Assembly: GCF_016107705.1 (NCBI RefSeq)
Contig: NZ_JAEHGC010000033.1
Location: forward strand, 1-6,522
Length of the DNA stretch: 6,522 nt
DNA from: Neobacillus cucumis
GTDB taxonomy: Bacteria; Bacillota; Bacilli; Bacillales_B; DSM-18226
Direction of reading: 5' to 3'
Part shown: positions 1 through 5,606 of the stretch, in pieces
Position numbering within the stretch: the stretch's first letter is position 1
How the letters are laid out: each line of letters begins with the position of its first letter
Position numbers and translations under genes: made by a program
Notes under the pieces: model-generated
Databases searched by the model: none
The model's input: only the letters and a program-made list of their open reading frames with translations
What the model was told of the DNA's origin: nothing

Positions 1-35
1 CCTTTAGTCAAAGAGGAAGCATTCTTAACATTATA

Positions 36-431
36 TTAAGGTGCAACAAGTTCTACTTTAATCCTGTCTGGGTCTTCAAAATAAACAGCGTAATGATCAT
101 TCCCTCCAGCGAAGGGATGCTTGTTCTTATAGAGAATATTGACCCCTTTACCTTGAAGTGCTTTGGTTATTTCATCAACGTGATGGCGTGAATTCGCATA
201 AAATGCTAAATGATTCAGCCCTACTCTGCACCTATGGTACGTAATATCCAGAAACCGTTCTTCTGCCTGGACAAATACAATATAGGTGCCGTCTAATTTC
301 CAACTATACCCGCTTTCCCATTTTTGAAAGGAGCTATATCCTAATTCTTGAAGAAACCAACCCCAAAATTCCACCGATTTATCCAAGTTTGATACATACA
401 GTTCGATATGATGAAGCAATCCTTTAGACAA
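36..431 (-). CDS. VOC family (glyoxalase/dioxygenase-fold) protein
   Basis: This is a 131-aa cytosolic protein of the vicinal oxygen chelate superfamily, which includes glyoxalase I, extradiol dioxygenases and fosfomycin/bleomycin resistance proteins. The N-terminal strand GLLHHIELYVSNLDKSVEFW and the closing FEDPDRIKVELVAP are typical of the family. Candidate metal ligands in the usual places are His8 (or His7), His74 in GLNHLAFYA and Glu127. One VOC module pair fills the length, which is normal for single-domain members that work as dimers. I chose the TTG at 429-431 because AGGGGG lies seven bases before it; a TTG at 453-455 in the same frame has no comparable site. The substrate cannot be read from sequence. 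The gene sits downstream of a group II intron and a terminator-like hairpin, and its stop is close to the window edge. Family call is firm; specific activity is unknown. Confidence 0.9.
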   Translation of the reverse strand: MSKGLLHHIELYVSNLDKSVEFWGWFLQELGYSSFQKWESGYSWKLDGTYIVFVQAEERFLDITYHRCRVGLNHLAFYANSRHHVDEITKALQGKGVNILYKNKHPFAGGNDHYAVYFEDPDRIKVELVAP

Positions 432-455
432 GATTATTCCCCCTAATAAGTACAA

Positions 456-487
456 TAAAAAAAGAAAGAGCTACCTGGATGGCAGCT
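456..487 (-). terminator. Terminator-like hairpin in the leader of the VOC gene
   Basis: Read on the minus strand, AGCTGCC (487-481) pairs with GGTAGCT (475-469), seven pairs with one G-U, around a five-base loop. A T-rich tail, CTTTCTTTTTTTATT, follows. The hairpin ends about 25 bases before the VOC start codon, leaving no room for a promoter downstream. It is therefore either a terminator that VOC transcripts must read through or an attenuator. The bases after its T run resemble the repeat family seen elsewhere in the window. Confidence 0.5.
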
Positions 488-532
488 ACTGTATTTCTAT
501 TCATAAAGTTATTCATATTTATATTTCTATAA

Positions 533-559
533 CTATGATAATTTATCCTTCTTCAGCTA
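533..559 (-). repeat. 3' half of intron-split repeat copy (3' exon)
   Basis: The minus strand immediately after the intron reads TAGCTGAAGAAGGATAAATT and continues to about 533. It matches the distal part of the copy at 3673-3717 and of the copy upstream of the YciI gene, both of which carry GAAGAAGGA followed by an AATTAT-like stretch. With the 5' half at 2505-2524 it reconstitutes a full repeat. Confidence 0.7.
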
Positions 560-611
560 GTCGAGTAGAAGGGAATCTCTCTACCTCACGGTAGATTGTA
601 TTCCTCCCCCC
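560..611 (-). ncRNA. Group II intron domain VI and 3' splice end
   Basis: After domain V the minus strand forms a hairpin with TCTACC (595-590) and GGTAGA (585-580) around a GTGA loop of GNRA type, extended below by GGAAT pairing with ATTCC. The A at 566 is the seventh base from the 3' end, a usual distance for the branch-point adenosine. The intron ends with AC at 560. The exact lower pairing was judged by eye. Confidence 0.7.
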
Positions 612-616
612 TCGCA

Positions 617-649
617 GAACCGTGCTTGCGCAATTAACGCACACGGCTC
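617..649 (-). ncRNA. Group II intron domain V
   Basis: This 33-nt hairpin has GAGCCGTG paired with CACGGTTC (one G-U), a two-base AG bulge on the 3' side, then TGCG paired with CGCA around a seven-base loop. This is the catalytic core signature of group II introns. The catalytic triad reads AGC (648-646), whereas the well-studied IIC introns have CGC. The sequence looks functional. Confidence 0.9.
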
Positions 650-663
650 CTCCTAGTCACCAT

Positions 664-1993
664 TTACAGAATATAGCTTATCTCTCCTCTTAAATCATAA
701 ATATTCACTCTGATTCTTGGTGAAGGTAGTGGATATTTATTAAGAAAGAGCCTAAATTTATCCCATGTAAAGGATTTCCTTTGGCTTCTTCTGTTTAGCC
801 ATTTAAATAGTAAATACTCGATTTTCTCTTTGAAGTTGTTTACAGTTTGGGTATTATCTGTGATGCAATAATAGTTGTAATAGCCTATAAGTGAGCGTTT
901 AAATCTATCCATAATCATATGAATATCTTTATTTCTGTTATTCTTTAACCATTCTTTAGTCTCTTTTAATTTACCTCGGACTTTCTTCCTGCTCGTTTTC
1001 CGCTTTACTCGAAAATTCCCTTGTTTACTTTTCCCACAATAGTGGGTGAACCCAAGGAAATCAAATGTAGCTGGTTTACCAGTCCCATTTCGCTTTGCAT
1101 TGTTCTCCGCAAACCGCCCGAAAGGAATAATTTTAGTTTTATCCTCGGCTATTTCCAAGTTAAATTTCTTTAATCTCGACCTTAATGAGTTGAAGAATTG
1201 CTGAGCCTCACTTTTTATGTTGAAAACAACAAACAAAGTCATCTGCATATCTTACTATGTATGCCTGCCCTTTGCACCGTTTCCTTACTACTTTCTCAAA
1301 CCATAGGTCAAGAACGTAATGGAGATACACATTGGCTAATATCGGAGATATTACTCCACCTTGCGGTGTACCATTGTCTGTCTTGTATTTCTTACCTTCC
1401 TCCATGTATCCACCTTTAAGAAATCTGCTGATTATTCTCAGTAGGTTGGGGTCAGTGATTCGGTGTTTCAAGAACTGCATCATCCATTTGTGGTCAACGT
1501 TGTCAAAGAAACCTTTGATATCAACATCTACTACATAACTTACTGACCTCTTTTCAACATAATGGTTAAGTATTTTCAACGCATCATGACAATTTCTATT
1601 AGGACGGAACCCAAATGAACAATCTAGAAAGTCATTTTCATAGATGGCATTTAGTATTTTGGTAATACCCTTTTGTACAATTTTATCTTCATGCTCCGGT
1701 ATTCCCAATGGTCGTTTCTTATTTGAATTGAGCTTAGGAATATACATTCTCCTTACTGGAACAGGACGATAACTTTTACTTTTAAGTCTGCCTACTAAAT
1801 CCTCTATGTTTTCTTCTAAATTTTCACTGTACTGTTCTTTAGTTGTACCGTTAATCCCAGTTGCCTTCTTATTGGGTAAATCATGATGACATTGAACCAA
1901 TGCTTGCTTATTTAATAAATGTGCAAGAGATGTAAATTTCATTCTAGGATCAGATTTTGCTAATTCTGCTATCCTTATTAGTTTTGTTTCCAT
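664..1993 (-). pseudogene. ltrA: Group II intron reverse transcriptase/maturase, frameshifted
   Basis: The intron-encoded protein binds its own intron RNA, aids splicing and copies it into DNA at the target. Restoring the frame gives 442 residues. Visible blocks in order are RPLGIP (about 94-99), SFGFRP (126-131), the RT3 aspartates in [11 protein letters not shown] (156-166), TPQGGVISP (209-217) and the catalytic YADD (249-252). Then come FDFLGFTHY (about 310-318) and a maturase X domain with the LIGYYNYY signature. No HNH endonuclease domain follows, so the protein belongs to an endonuclease-less bacterial class. The start at 1993 has AGAGG/TAGGA upstream. After ...CCFQHK the frame is lost at a run of five A (plus-strand T 1212-1216): one A fewer would give HKSEAQQFF. 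As written, the first part stops at a TGA after 261 residues. The second part, in the other frame, runs to the stop at 664-666. The protein is probably dead unless this is a sequencing error. Confidence 0.92.
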
Positions 1994-2299
1994 TTATTAT
2001 TCCTACCTCTGTGTGTAGTAAATGTGTCCCTAGTAAGGATGATAACTGGTAGCTAGCCTTCCCTCCATCGGCATTACCCAACTTCATTGGTACTACGCTG
2101 CTATCCGACTCCCTACACGGCATTTGGTTTCCTTGCTTGTTATCGCTTGTAGACCATACTCTTCTACAAAAAAGAAAAGACCGGTAGAGGTCTCCCGAGT
2201 TGCCGTATCATATCAATGTGTAACGTGCCAAGGTCTCTGACCCCAGAGAGGTTTTATCCTTCTCGCCAGAAACGAAAGATAAAATGTAGCTTTCTGAAC

Positions 2300-2305
2300 G
2301 CAGGT
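2300..2305 (-). other. EBS1 of the group II intron
   Basis: ACCTGC on the minus strand is fully complementary to the last six bases of the 5' exon, GCAGGT (2510-2505). It lies in the loop of a hairpin closed by CTGA and TCAG, as expected for exon-binding site 1 in domain I. The match both supports the intron boundary and predicts target specificity. Confidence 0.75.
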
Positions 2306-2504
2306 ATGTCATCAGCCCTCCCAATTTACTAACATTATGGAGCTCAATCCCTTCAACCCTAAGGCTTTCGGCCCGCCACCTAACTGTCTACGCTTAAAGC
2401 TTAAAGTTACCTTTAATCCTCCAAGACTCGCTACGAGCGATTGGCTAGTTCTTACTCGGCGGGAATCCCACCCGCTATATGATACGACCTATGCTCGGCC
2501 GCAC

Positions 2505-2524
2505 ACCTGCCCCTTTAGTTTAAT
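2505..2524 (-). repeat. 5' half of intron-split repeat copy (5' exon with IBS1)
   Basis: The minus strand reads ATTAAACTAAAGGGGCAGGT and ends at the intron. It carries the GGGGCAGG core of the dispersed palindrome. The last six bases are IBS1. The copy directly follows the terminator at 2525-2549. Confidence 0.75.
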
Positions 2525-2549
2525 AAAAAAAGAGCAGCCGCAGCCACTC
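2525..2549 (-). terminator. Intrinsic terminator after the DUF5071-like gene
   Basis: On the minus strand GAGTGGC pairs with GCTGCTC (seven pairs, two G-U) around a TGCG loop of UNCG type, followed by seven T. It closes the two-gene minus-strand unit about 50 bases after the full-length stop. The group II intron begins 20 bases past the T run. The pairing does not hold on the plus strand. Confidence 0.8.
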
Positions 2550-2599
2550 GTTGTTTAGCTATTGCTATCCGTTAGTGAAAAATCAAAATTTATTTTTTA

Positions 2600-2968
2600 T
2601 CACTTAGCCTTAACATCCACTTCTTCTAATTTCTCACCTTCAGAATGTCTTTCTGCGAATCGGATTAGGTCGTTCGTTAACATCTATCTTGAGACAGATG
2701 GGAGATGTTTAACCAAAACATCCAAACACCAGAACTTCCATATATCGTCCTCATTTTCAAATACTTTCCTAATGTGTGGGATAATTTCATTGGGATATTC
2801 TAACAGAAGCTCAGCTATTTTAGGGGCTATTACCCAATTAATATCCTGAATCCATTCAAGAAGTTTGGGCAAAAGGGAGATTATTTCTGCCCGACTAAGC
2901 CCTTTGATTTTTTCAACTGCCTCTATATCAAATTTATCTTTAGGAAGAAAATTGTTTAAGTGTTCCAT
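2600..2968 (-). pseudogene. DUF5071-like protein, interrupted by an in-frame TAG
   Basis: The protein starts MEHLNNFLPKDKFDIEAVEK and contains LLPKLLEWIQDINWVIAPKI, a pattern I recognise from small DUF5071-type Firmicutes proteins of unknown function, usually about 120-135 residues. The frame hits TAG at 2686-2684 after 94 residues. Past it the same frame continues with MLTNDLIRFAERHSEGEKLE... for 27 more residues to TGA at 2602-2600. The continuation looks like the natural C-terminus, so this is most simply one 122-codon gene with a nonsense mutation. The 94-aa product could still be made. A weak AAGAGTG site precedes the ATG. The upstream 190-aa gene on the same strand lies 76 bases away, so the two are probably cotranscribed and end at the terminator at 2525-2549. 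Confidence 0.75.
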
Positions 2969-3044
2969 AATTCACTCTTTTTTTAGAAACGCATCCGTTA
3001 GTTTAAGAACATTATTTCAATCATACAAAAAGATTTTAACAGCT

Positions 3045-3617
3045 TTAGTTTTTTCTCACTTTATCATATCTTTTTTTTAATAAGATAAAGATTTCATTAG
3101 TTTCCAGTTCAGGAAATTTATCAGTTACAGTATTGAAAAAATCTTGGATTGATTTTAACGCTCCATCTAAGAATTCCTCTTTATCGATAATAAAGTTACT
3201 CTTTATTGGCATATTTTCTTGAAATAAAATATTCTTACCGTCATACCAATGTACTTTTATACCTTCTTCAACATCCTCAAAATCTGTATGCATATGTAAT
3301 TGAAAATGGTTATTTTCATTTACCATGACTAGTTTATAAATGTTTGGTGATTCACCTAATTCATATAAGCCAGGTTTATTTGATTCTGCAAAGAAATTTA
3401 ACAAGTGATTGACCACATTAAAAATTAGATACTTCATTTTGGATTCAAATGGAATCCTTCCGTTCAAAGGTGTTTGTAAGTAATTCAAAAAGAAGTTATT
3501 TTCTCTATAAGTTAAATCTATAAAACCATTTAAATGTAAGTATGGGTCAAAATCTGGTTCGGTTAACCAACTTCTTAGCGTTGGCGAGTCTTCTATTTGA
3601 AAATTAATCCTAAACAT
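3045..3617 (-). CDS. Hypothetical protein, 190 aa
   Basis: I do not recognise this family. The protein is acidic to neutral, soluble in appearance, with no signal peptide or membrane segment. It is rich in aromatic and Asn residues, with a central stretch NNHFQLHMHTDFEDVEEGIK and a C-terminus predicted to be helical (LDGALKSIQDFFNTVTDKF). The ATG at 3617 is preceded by AAAAGGGG at good spacing. The gene is first in a probable two-gene unit with the DUF5071-like gene. The pairing of a lone orphan with a DUF5071-type protein resembles scattered immunity-like accessory genes, but no motif here proves that role. Confidence 0.8.
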   Translation of the reverse strand: MFRINFQIEDSPTLRSWLTEPDFDPYLHLNGFIDLTYRENNFFLNYLQTPLNGRIPFESKMKYLIFNVVNHLLNFFAESNKPGLYELGESPNIYKLVMVNENNHFQLHMHTDFEDVEEGIKVHWYDGKNILFQENMPIKSNFIIDKEEFLDGALKSIQDFFNTVTDKFPELETNEIFILLKKRYDKVRKN

Positions 3618-3667
3618 TTATTAACCCCTTTTCGGAACTTCGTTTACATACTGGAACTACTTTCTAT

Positions 3668-3695
3668 ATTGTAATAATTATTCCTTCTTCAACAA
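3668..3695 (-). promoter_or_regulatory. Candidate sigma-A promoter for the 190-aa gene unit
   Basis: On the minus strand TTGTTG (3695-3690) and TACAAT (3673-3668) are separated by 16 bases. They lie about 50 bases before the start codon of the 190-aa gene. The -35 hexamer is inside a copy of the dispersed repeat. Confidence 0.5.
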
Positions 3696-3717
3696 CCCTG
3701 CCCCGATAGCTGAATAG
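3673..3717 (-). repeat. Dispersed palindromic repeat, copy upstream of the 190-aa gene
   Basis: On the minus strand this contains TATTCAGCTATCGGGGCAGG, then GTTGTTGAAGAAGGAATAAT. It aligns without gaps over 35 bases, about 28 identical, with the joined exons of the group II intron. It is the best uninterrupted relative of the intron target in this window. Confidence 0.7.
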
Positions 3718-3788
3718 TCTCTCCCGTTTCAATTTCCTGAATAAGTCAATACTTCCTCTAAAAAGGAAATTTTAGGGAGAGATTTATT

Positions 3789-4627
3789 TTGTTATTGTCA
3801 AAAGCATGGGACACATATGAATCGGATAAACGAATTGAAGGGTTCTCACCACAAACACTTAAAGCATATAAACTTCAATCCACATTACTTATTCGATATT
3901 TCAAGGATATTAAAATTGATGCCATATCCACTGTTCAACTAAAAGAATACCTGGCAAAGTCGAGCGAAACCTTAAAACCTTCTAGTTTATCTCACCGAAT
4001 ACGTTTTATGAAATCATTTTTTCGTTGGTCACATGAAGAAGGACATGTTTCAAAAAATCCCGCTGCAAAAATAAAGGAACCTAAAGCAGGGAAACGAATT
4101 CCTAAGTTTTTAACAGAAATTGAAATTGAATATTTACGTGAGGCTTGTACCAGCCCATTGGAAAAGGCATTATTTGAATTCATGTTTTCTACTGGATGCG
4201 CATTGGAGAAATTGTTACATTACAGAGGAGTAGAATTAATTGGTCAAACCGATCTGCCATTGTTAGGGGAAAAGGTGATAAAGAAAGAGAAGTATATTTT
4301 AATATCCGCTGTGAAATTTGGCTTAAAAGATACTTTGAACAACGCCAAAATGACGATGCCGCCATTTTTGTTACCGAACGGTATCCACACCGAATGAGTA
4401 TTGCCCAAATGAGATATATCATCAAGCGAATTTCAAAAAGGGCAAGCATAAATAAAACGATCCATCCACACCAACTGAGGCACAGCTATGCTACTCACAT
4501 GTTAAATAATGGTGCCCCACTTGAAGTCATTCAGAGTTTATTAGGTCATGAGAAAAGTGAGACTACGAGGATATATGCACAGTTAAGTGGGAGTTTAAGG
4601 CAAGAGCTTTATAGGAAGTATTTTTAA
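3789..4627 (+). pseudogene. XerC/D-like tyrosine recombinase, frameshifted
   Basis: This is a phage-integrase-family recombinase that would cut and rejoin DNA through a covalent phosphotyrosine. Restoring one base gives 279 residues, the usual length for stand-alone Xer-like enzymes. An N-terminal core-binding domain (about 1-90, with FSPQTLKAYKLQ and SLSHRIRFMKSFFRW) precedes the catalytic domain. The expected active residues are Arg138 (TGC-RIGEI), Lys162 (RGKGDKER), His228 and Arg231 (HPHQLRH), His254 (LLGHE) and Tyr263 (RIYAQL). The frame breaks at ACTGGATGC/GCATTGG (about 4197-4201); one extra C would give STGCRIGEI. As written, the first frame ends in unrelated residues at 4397. The TTG start at 3789 follows AGGGAGA by eight bases. 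A bidirectional terminator follows the stop. No adjacent recombination site or partner gene is evident, so the substrate is unknown. Confidence 0.9.
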
Positions 4628-4636
4628 AAGGGACAC

Positions 4637-4670
4637 AAAAAAGCAATGCTGAAAAAATGCATTGCTTTTT
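4637..4670. terminator. Bidirectional intrinsic terminator after the recombinase
   Basis: AGCAATGC (4642-4649) pairs with GCATTGCT (4659-4666) around a nine-base loop. Six A lie on the left and five T on the right, so it can act in both directions. It starts ten bases after the recombinase stop. The dispersed repeat copy at 4671-4713 directly follows. Confidence 0.85.
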
Positions 4671-4713
4671 CTTCAATTCTTGCACCCTTTTGTTTAAGTG
4701 CATTTTTTCACAA
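4671..4713 (+). repeat. Dispersed palindromic repeat copy (TTGCACCC form)
   Basis: This contains TCTTGCACCC, then TTTAAGTG and TTCACAA. Over 36 bases about 29 match the copy at 5379-5425. It is joined directly to the recombinase terminator. Confidence 0.65.
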
Positions 4714-4911
4714 GCGGTAGTGTCTTGTTTCTTTTTACGACGGGAAGCAGTTACTTCTTACACTATTATTCCGAGGATACATTGCTCTAAAAAAAACAAT
4801 ATTCATCTTATATTCACATCTAGCATACTTCTCAAAAGCTAAACGCATATATATGTGTTGTGTAAGGAATTTGGTTTTTCAAATATTACTGTAAGATATT
4901 AAATAAAATCC
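4714..4911. other. AT-rich intergenic stretch without a recognised gene
   Basis: This stretch lies between the recombinase terminator/repeat and the SHOCT promoter region. I see no convincing coding frame, RNA gene or strong hairpin. A ten-base palindrome, CATATATATG (4846-4855), is the only local structure of note and may be chance in AT-rich sequence. Confidence 0.5.
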
Positions 4912-4912
4912 A

Positions 4913-4945
4913 TTACCATAATTAACCAAAAGCATAATATATAAT
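4913..4945 (+). promoter_or_regulatory. Candidate promoter for the SHOCT gene
   Basis: TTACCA (4913-4918) and TAATAT (4935-4940) are separated by 16 bases. An overlapping TATAAT (4940-4945) is a better -10 but lacks a good -35 at 17 bases. Either would start transcription just before the AAAGGAG ribosome site at 4956-4962. Confidence 0.4.
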
Positions 4946-4971
4946 AGATTCATAGAAAGGAGTGAAGTAAC

Positions 4972-5208
4972 TTGGGTAAATTGTTCTCTTCTGTATCATC
5001 ACTTTGGGTTCTATTTATTCCATTAATAACCGTTTCTAAGGTTGGAATAGTTGATTTGATTAACGATTGCGATGAAAATTCCAACGATAATGATCTTGAT
5101 GTTATTATGTTGATAAAACAATTAGGAGAGCTTAGACAATCAGGTTTAATTACTGAAGAAGAATTTAAGTCCAAAAAGAAAATATTGTTGGATAAATTGC
5201 TAGTGTAA
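4972..5208 (+). CDS. SHOCT-domain small protein, 78 aa
   Basis: Residues about 44-76 (ending LGELRQSGLITEEEFKSKKK and then ILLDKL) form a SHOCT domain. This is a short helical C-terminal module found on many bacterial proteins and thought to mediate oligomerisation or surface association. The N-terminal part has a short hydrophobic run, SSLWVLFIPLITV (about 9-21), which is marginal for a membrane anchor, then an acidic Asp/Asn-rich linker. The TTG start is nine bases after AAAGGAG; there is no better in-frame start upstream. The gene is monocistronic: its own promoter candidate lies before it and a 12-bp terminator stem after it. The molecular role is unknown, since SHOCT alone does not define a function. 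Confidence 0.85.
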   Translation: MGKLFSSVSSLWVLFIPLITVSKVGIVDLINDCDENSNDNDLDVIMLIKQLGELRQSGLITEEEFKSKKKILLDKLLV

Positions 5209-5222
5209 CTAAATACACCACT

Positions 5223-5255
5223 AAGGACACCAGATTTAAGTCTGGTGTCCTTTTT
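5223..5255 (+). terminator. Strong intrinsic terminator of the SHOCT gene
   Basis: AAGGACACCAGA (5223-5234) pairs perfectly with TCTGGTGTCCTT (5241-5252) around a six-base TTTAAG loop, with a T run to 5255. The perfect 12-bp stem begins 15 bases after the stop codon. Confidence 0.93.
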
Positions 5256-5317
5256 GCCATACATTAGTCTTGGTTTTGGTCAAAACACAATTATTAACAT
5301 CTACATTTCTCTTCCTA

Positions 5318-5352
5318 CTATTAAATTAACCTGCCCCGTTAGTGGAACAAGC
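5318..5352 (-). repeat. Dispersed palindromic repeat copy with intact GCAGGT target core
   Basis: On the minus strand this reads GCTTGTTCCACTAACGGGGC, then AGGTTAATTTAATAG. It directly follows a TGCG-loop terminator with six T, the same arrangement as the intron target at 2505-2549. The IBS1-like GCAGGT followed by TA (5334-5329) is intact and unoccupied. Confidence 0.7.
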
Positions 5353-5374
5353 AAAAAAGGCTGCCGCAGCAGCC
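5353..5374 (-). terminator. Intrinsic terminator with TGCG loop inside the repeat unit
   Basis: On the minus strand GGCTGC pairs with GCAGCC around TGCG, then six T. It lies downstream of the 31-aa gene, which already has its own terminator, so it may be a back-up or may belong to the repeat unit itself. On the plus strand the tail CAATCTTATTT is weaker. Confidence 0.75.
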
Positions 5375-5378
5375 CAAT

Positions 5379-5425
5379 CTTATTTAACTCTTGCACCCGT
5401 TACTTTAAGTGTAATACTTCACAAA
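5379..5425 (+). repeat. Dispersed palindromic repeat copy (TTGCACCC form)
   Basis: This contains ACTCTTGCACCCGTTACTTT, then AAGTGTAATACTTCACAAA. It shares a second small hairpin, AAGTG...ACTT, with the copy at 6161-6218. It lies on the other side of the 5353-5374 hairpin from the copy at 5318-5352, so this hairpin is flanked by repeat cores on both sides. Confidence 0.65.
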
Positions 5426-5446
5426 TTCTAAATTAGGGATAAAAAA

Positions 5447-5469
5447 AGATTGTTCATATTGAACAATCT
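5447..5469 (-). terminator. Intrinsic terminator of the 31-aa gene
   Basis: On the minus strand AGATTGTTCA pairs perfectly with TGAACAATCT around a three-base loop, followed by a run of T (plus-strand A 5441-5447). It begins 13 bases past the stop of the small gene, which supports that gene being real. Confidence 0.88.
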
Positions 5470-5482
5470 AACCTGTACTTCT

Positions 5483-5578
5483 TTATTTTTTTAACACCTT
5501 AACTAACTTAACCATTAGGAATCCAAGAACAACAAGTCCAGCTAATATTGATATAGGTATTAATGTATTTAATATCAT
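5483..5578 (-). CDS. Small probable membrane protein, 31 aa
   Basis: The peptide begins MILNTLIPISILAGLVVLGF and continues to a basic tail ending KLVKVLKK. A single hydrophobic segment spans about residues 2-23, followed by four or five lysines. It looks like a one-pass small membrane protein with a cytoplasmic positive C-terminus, by the positive-inside rule. GGGGGGAG lies just before the ATG, a TATAAT (5612-5607) is about 30 bases upstream and a perfect terminator follows. This is the full set of expression signals for a short gene. I do not recognise a family; toxin-like, regulatory or holin-like small peptides all have this shape and sequence alone cannot choose among them. Confidence 0.72.
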   Translation of the reverse strand: MILNTLIPISILAGLVVLGFLMVKLVKVLKK

Positions 5579-5606
5579 ATACTCCCCCCTATGGTTTCAT
5601 AATCCA

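Larger units (their letters stand above)
560..2504 (-). mobile_element. Group II intron, complete, with ORF in domain IV
   Basis: This is a self-splicing retroelement RNA of about 1945 nt read on the minus strand. The 5' end is GTGCG at 2504 and the 3' end is AC at 561-560, fitting the bacterial consensus GUGYG...AY. About 510 nt of domains I-III precede the reverse transcriptase ORF, and domains V and VI follow it. EBS1 (ACCTGC, 2305-2300) lies in a hairpin loop and pairs perfectly with the last six exon bases GCAGGT (2510-2505). This fixes the boundary, which could otherwise have been GTGTG at 2506. Exon joining restores a dispersed repeat. The six-base EBS1 and the AGC triad in domain V point away from subgroup IIC, although the insertion lies close to a terminator. 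The RNA looks intact, but its protein is frameshifted, so it is probably immobile unless helped in trans. Confidence 0.88.

Noticed and set aside
1212..1216. A5 run as a programmed frameshift site in the maturase
   Set aside because: The required shift is +1 and the run is one base short of the canonical A-AAA-AAG heptamer; mutation or sequencing error is simpler.
2501..2506. Alternative intron 5' end GTGTG at 2506
   Set aside because: It fits GUGYG, but GTGCG at 2504 gives a full six-base EBS1/IBS1 pairing and restores the repeat on exon joining, whereas 2506 does not.
2337..2558. Plus-strand open frame of 73 codons overlapping the intron's 5' end
   Set aside because: It runs antisense through the folded intron domain I and the terminator, has no ribosome site and shows low-complexity composition, so it is a chance frame.
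3731..3771. Inverted repeat AATTTCC/GGAAATT before the recombinase as a recombination site or operator
   Set aside because: The arms are only seven A/T-rich bases with a wide spacer, and no second site or dif-like pattern was found; chance is likely.
4189..4449. Minus-strand frame opposite the recombinase
   Set aside because: It is the antisense shadow of a clearly conserved catalytic domain and has no start signals.
4950..5264. Minus-strand frame opposite the SHOCT gene
   Set aside because: It runs antisense to a gene with a good ribosome site, a known domain and a terminator, and would start inside that terminator region.
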